DNA of 42,822 nucleotides, taken from the NCBI GenBank assembly GCA_030680795.1, contig JAUXUL010000022.1, positions 1-42,822 of the forward strand, given 5' to 3'. Position 1 is the stretch's first letter; every line of letters begins with the position of its first letter. The notes below the pieces were generated by a model, which was not told the DNA's origin, made no database searches, and saw nothing but the letters and a program-made list of their open reading frames with translations. Shown here one piece after another: positions 41,255-42,822 of the stretch. The position numbers and the translations under genes were made by a program. Source of the stretch: Anaerolineales bacterium. Its GTDB lineage: Bacteria; Chloroflexota; Anaerolineae; Anaerolineales; Villigracilaceae.

Positions 41255-42577
41255 ATGCAAAACAACCTCTTTTCGCGGATTTGGCAGATTTTACTTAATC
41301 TCTCCCGTTGGTTTCGTCCCGGATTGGGCATCAAACGCTGGTTTGTTTATGTCATGCTTGGGATTACTTTGCTCGGTTTGGGGTTTGCCGTCATTCTTAT
41401 TGACCTGTATCGTACCGACTCAACCGACCCGGCCCTGCTGACATTTCTCTCCTACGCCTCCTTGCGGTTTATTCCTCGTATTTGGCGCGCCATTATCTTC
41501 GGCGGATTAGGGATCGGGCTTGTGATCTACGGGATTTTGCAACTAAACCGCTCCCTGCTTAGACCGTTCATACGCCCTGGATCCGATATATTTGACCAGC
41601 TGACAGGCTTTCGTCGCCGCGAACGCGGACCTCGCATTGTCACTATCGGCGGCGGGCATGGACTTTCGACTCTCCTGCGCGGGTTGAAAGCCTATACAGG
41701 CAATCTCACAGCCGTAGTCACTGTTGCGGACGATGGCGGTTCGTCCGGTCGTTTGCGTGAGAGTCTTGGCATTCTGCCTCCCGGCGATATTCGTAACTGT
41801 CTGGCCGCGCTTTCCAATGACGAAGACATGCTAACGCAATTATTCCAATATCGCTTTAGCGGTTCGCCAGAACTTGAAGGACATTCATTTGGCAATCTTT
41901 TCATTACCGCCCTGGCTGATATTACAGGTAGTTTTGAAGATGCAGTTGTTGAATCAGGGCGGGTGCTTTCGGTAAATGGACGTGTGCTTCCCTCCACTTT
42001 GCACAATGTGAAGCTGGTTGCCAGCATGGAATTACCGCACTCCCTTAATGAAGTGCGCGTAGTGGGGGAGAGCAAGATCCCCGAAATGGCAGGACGCGTG
42101 CGCCGCGTCTGGCTCGAGCCGGATGATGCGCACGCTTTTCCCCCAGTCATAAAAGAACTTTTGAACGCAGATGTCATCGTGGTTGGACCTGGAAGTCTTT
42201 ATACAAGTATCCTGCCAAATCTGCTGGTGCATGACCTGCTGGCTGGTATTCATGCCAGCCGCGCTATTAAAATTTATGTTTGCAATATCGCCACACAAGC
42301 AGGTGAGACGGATACATTTACCTGCTCTGACCATGTCCGCGCTTTGGTAGGACATGTGGGTGAAGACTTGTTCGATATCATTCTGTGCAATGATAATTAC
42401 GAAGGGGACGTCGGTTCTGCTTCCCGCTGGGTGCTTGCAGATGAGAAGACCTTATCTGATTCACGCGCTTATTGCGCCGACCTTATAGATGATAACCATC
42501 CCTGGCGGCATGATGCTGTCAAACTCGCGCAGGTGATCGTGGATATATTCTACGAGAGGACGGGACCACTCTCGTAG
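41255..42577 (+). CDS. YvcK/CofD-like protein with N-terminal membrane helices
   Basis: A 440-residue protein. Two membrane helices (about 29-50 and 73-95) precede a GluconeogenesisFactor/YvcK domain: IVTIGGGHGLSTLLRGLK, VTVADDGGSSGRLRE, PPGDIRNCLAAL, then EGHSFGNLFITAL and VVGPGSLYTSILPNLLV. YvcK-type proteins bind UDP-sugars and influence cell-wall and central carbon metabolism; relation to the CofD lactyl-phospho transferase is structural. The ATG at 41255 is chosen because the promoter ends 6 nt before it; the open frame extends further upstream without signals. It is divergent from the ROK kinase. Confidence 0.88.
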   Translation: MQNNLFSRIWQILLNLSRWFRPGLGIKRWFVYVMLGITLLGLGFAVILIDLYRTDSTDPALLTFLSYASLRFIPRIWRAIIFGGLGIGLVIYGILQLNRSLLRPFIRPGSDIFDQLTGFRRRERGPRIVTIGGGHGLSTLLRGLKAYTGNLTAVVTVADDGGSSGRLRESLGILPPGDIRNCLAALSNDEDMLTQLFQYRFSGSPELEGHSFGNLFITALADITGSFEDAVVESGRVLSVNGRVLPSTLHNVKLVASMELPHSLNEVRVVGESKIPEMAGRVRRVWLEPDDAHAFPPVIKELLNADVIVVGPGSLYTSILPNLLVHDLLAGIHASRAIKIYVCNIATQAGETDTFTCSDHVRALVGHVGEDLFDIILCNDNYEGDVGSASRWVLADEKTLSDSRAYCADLIDDNHPWRHDAVKLAQVIVDIFYERTGPLS

Positions 42578-42579
42578 AT

Positions 42580-42597
42580 CAGGCTTTCAGCCTGACA
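42580..42597 (+). terminator. Small hairpin after the YvcK-like gene
   Basis: TCAGGCT and AGCCTGA form a 7-bp stem with a short loop, just past the stop. No T-run follows, so termination is weak at best. Confidence 0.35.
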
Positions 42598-42614
42598 AAC
42601 CCAAAGGAGAGAAA

Positions 42615-42647
42615 ATGCTTTTCGTAACAGAATCAAGGATCCGTTAA
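42615..42647 (+). pseudogene. Broken gene start: strong ribosome site and 10-codon ORF
   Basis: AAAGGAGAG lies 4 nt before an ATG, a strong start signal, but the frame (MLFVTESRIR) ends after ten codons. The flank continues only to about 42683, where an IS30-type end begins. It may be the start of a gene broken near or by the insertion, or a leader peptide. Confidence 0.3.
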
Positions 42648-42683
42648 GTTTGAAACGTGTTTTTTTATCCTGACATTAATCAT

Positions 42684-42709
42684 TGTGAATTCAACTGGTA
42701 AGTGCAACA
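42684..42709. repeat. Terminal inverted repeat of the right IS (IS30 type)
   Basis: The segment begins TGTGAATTCAACTGGTAAG and continues GTGCAACAG, closely following the known IS30 terminus style (TGTAGATTCAATTGGTC…GCAACAG). It overlaps the transposase stop codon, as in IS30 elements. Confidence 0.7.
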
Positions 42710-42822
42710 GATGAATGACAGAACACCTCAAAGGGTGTTTTGAAACGAAGGGTTTTTCGTGGTCTGAAATTCAGCCTTGCCATAGCCTGTTCAATCTCTT
42801 TCTTGGAAACTGATTGGAAGTC
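42691..42822 (-). mobile_element. IS30-family transposase, C-terminal end (cut by window edge)
   Basis: The minus-strand frame ending at TGA (42691-42693) encodes the last 43 residues: …KKEIEQAMARLNFRPRKTLRFKTPFEVF…. The LNxRPRKxLxxKTPxEVF block is the hallmark C-terminal end of IS30-family transposases. The remainder lies past the window edge. Confidence 0.88.

Noticed and set aside
1-42822. CRISPR array, tRNA, rRNA, prophage or integron
   Set aside because: I looked for regularly spaced repeats, cloverleaf-like segments and phage or integrase genes. The repeats found are irregularly spaced palindromes and no such genes are present.

Overview
The window reads as a segment of a Chloroflexota chromosome, most likely Anaerolineae. 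That is inferred from the mix of gene families, the TTG and GTG starts, and the short dispersed palindromic repeats between genes; no rRNA or other phylogenetic marker is present to prove it. Both edges lie inside insertion sequences: the end of an IS1182-like transposase at 1-108 and the end of an IS30-family transposase at 42691-42822. The piece therefore looks like an assembly contig that stops at repeated elements.

Layout. 1-3100: an IS end that cuts a SAM-dependent methyltransferase, followed on the minus strand by an overlapping run of flippase-like membrane protein, PlsC-type acyltransferase and ClpS. 3.1-7.1 kb: an aldo/keto reductase and a four-subunit 2-oxoacid:ferredoxin oxidoreductase operon (ferredoxin, alpha, beta, gamma), divergent from a thiolase at 7.5 kb. 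8.8-11.9 kb, plus strand: lipoprotein, CBS-domain protein, viroplasmin/RNase H and a cysteine hydrolase. 12-14.5 kb: TetR regulator, NAD-dependent epimerase and DegV, with a perfect palindromic operator candidate. 14.7-15.9 kb: arsenite methyltransferase and ArsR, each preceded by the same 18-bp operator. 16-21.1 kb: a minus-strand housekeeping run of coaE (fused to a GNAT-like domain), cdaA, cdaR, der and a DUF3054 gene. 21.26-21.72 kb: the RNase P RNA gene with a near-consensus promoter, followed within 15 nt by a HypA-like zinc protein and a TolB-like lipoprotein. 23-27 kb: SDR, recJ, DUF2721 and a small lipoprotein. 27.0-29.2 kb: a two-gene restriction-modification locus. 29.3-33.6 kb: an RlmI-like methyltransferase, a membrane Ser/Thr kinase divergent from an FHA/winged-helix regulator, and a PIG-L deacetylase. 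33.7-42.6 kb: CpXC zinc-ribbon protein, PepF-type peptidase, histidine kinase, class III aminotransferase, ROK kinase and a YvcK/CofD-like protein.

How it fits together. The oxidoreductase operon and thiolase suggest ferredoxin-linked oxidation of 2-oxoacids to acyl-CoA in an anaerobe. The cdaA-cdaR pair makes and probably regulates c-di-AMP. The kinase and FHA regulator could form a phosphorylation-dependent switch. Signals not explained by genes are: (i) a family of GTCATTGCGAGG/GAAGCAATCTCC inverted repeats in at least seven intergenic places; (ii) a GGGAGAGGGCCAGGG palindrome family that also appears to sit in the RNase P RNA and in a coding start; (iii) two copies of an AAGTGACAGTCA hairpin; and (iv) several genes whose start codon lies only 6-8 nt after a -10 box, suggesting leaderless mRNAs. 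I see no CRISPR array, tRNA, rRNA or prophage. No clearly new multi-gene defence system is visible beyond the restriction-modification pair.
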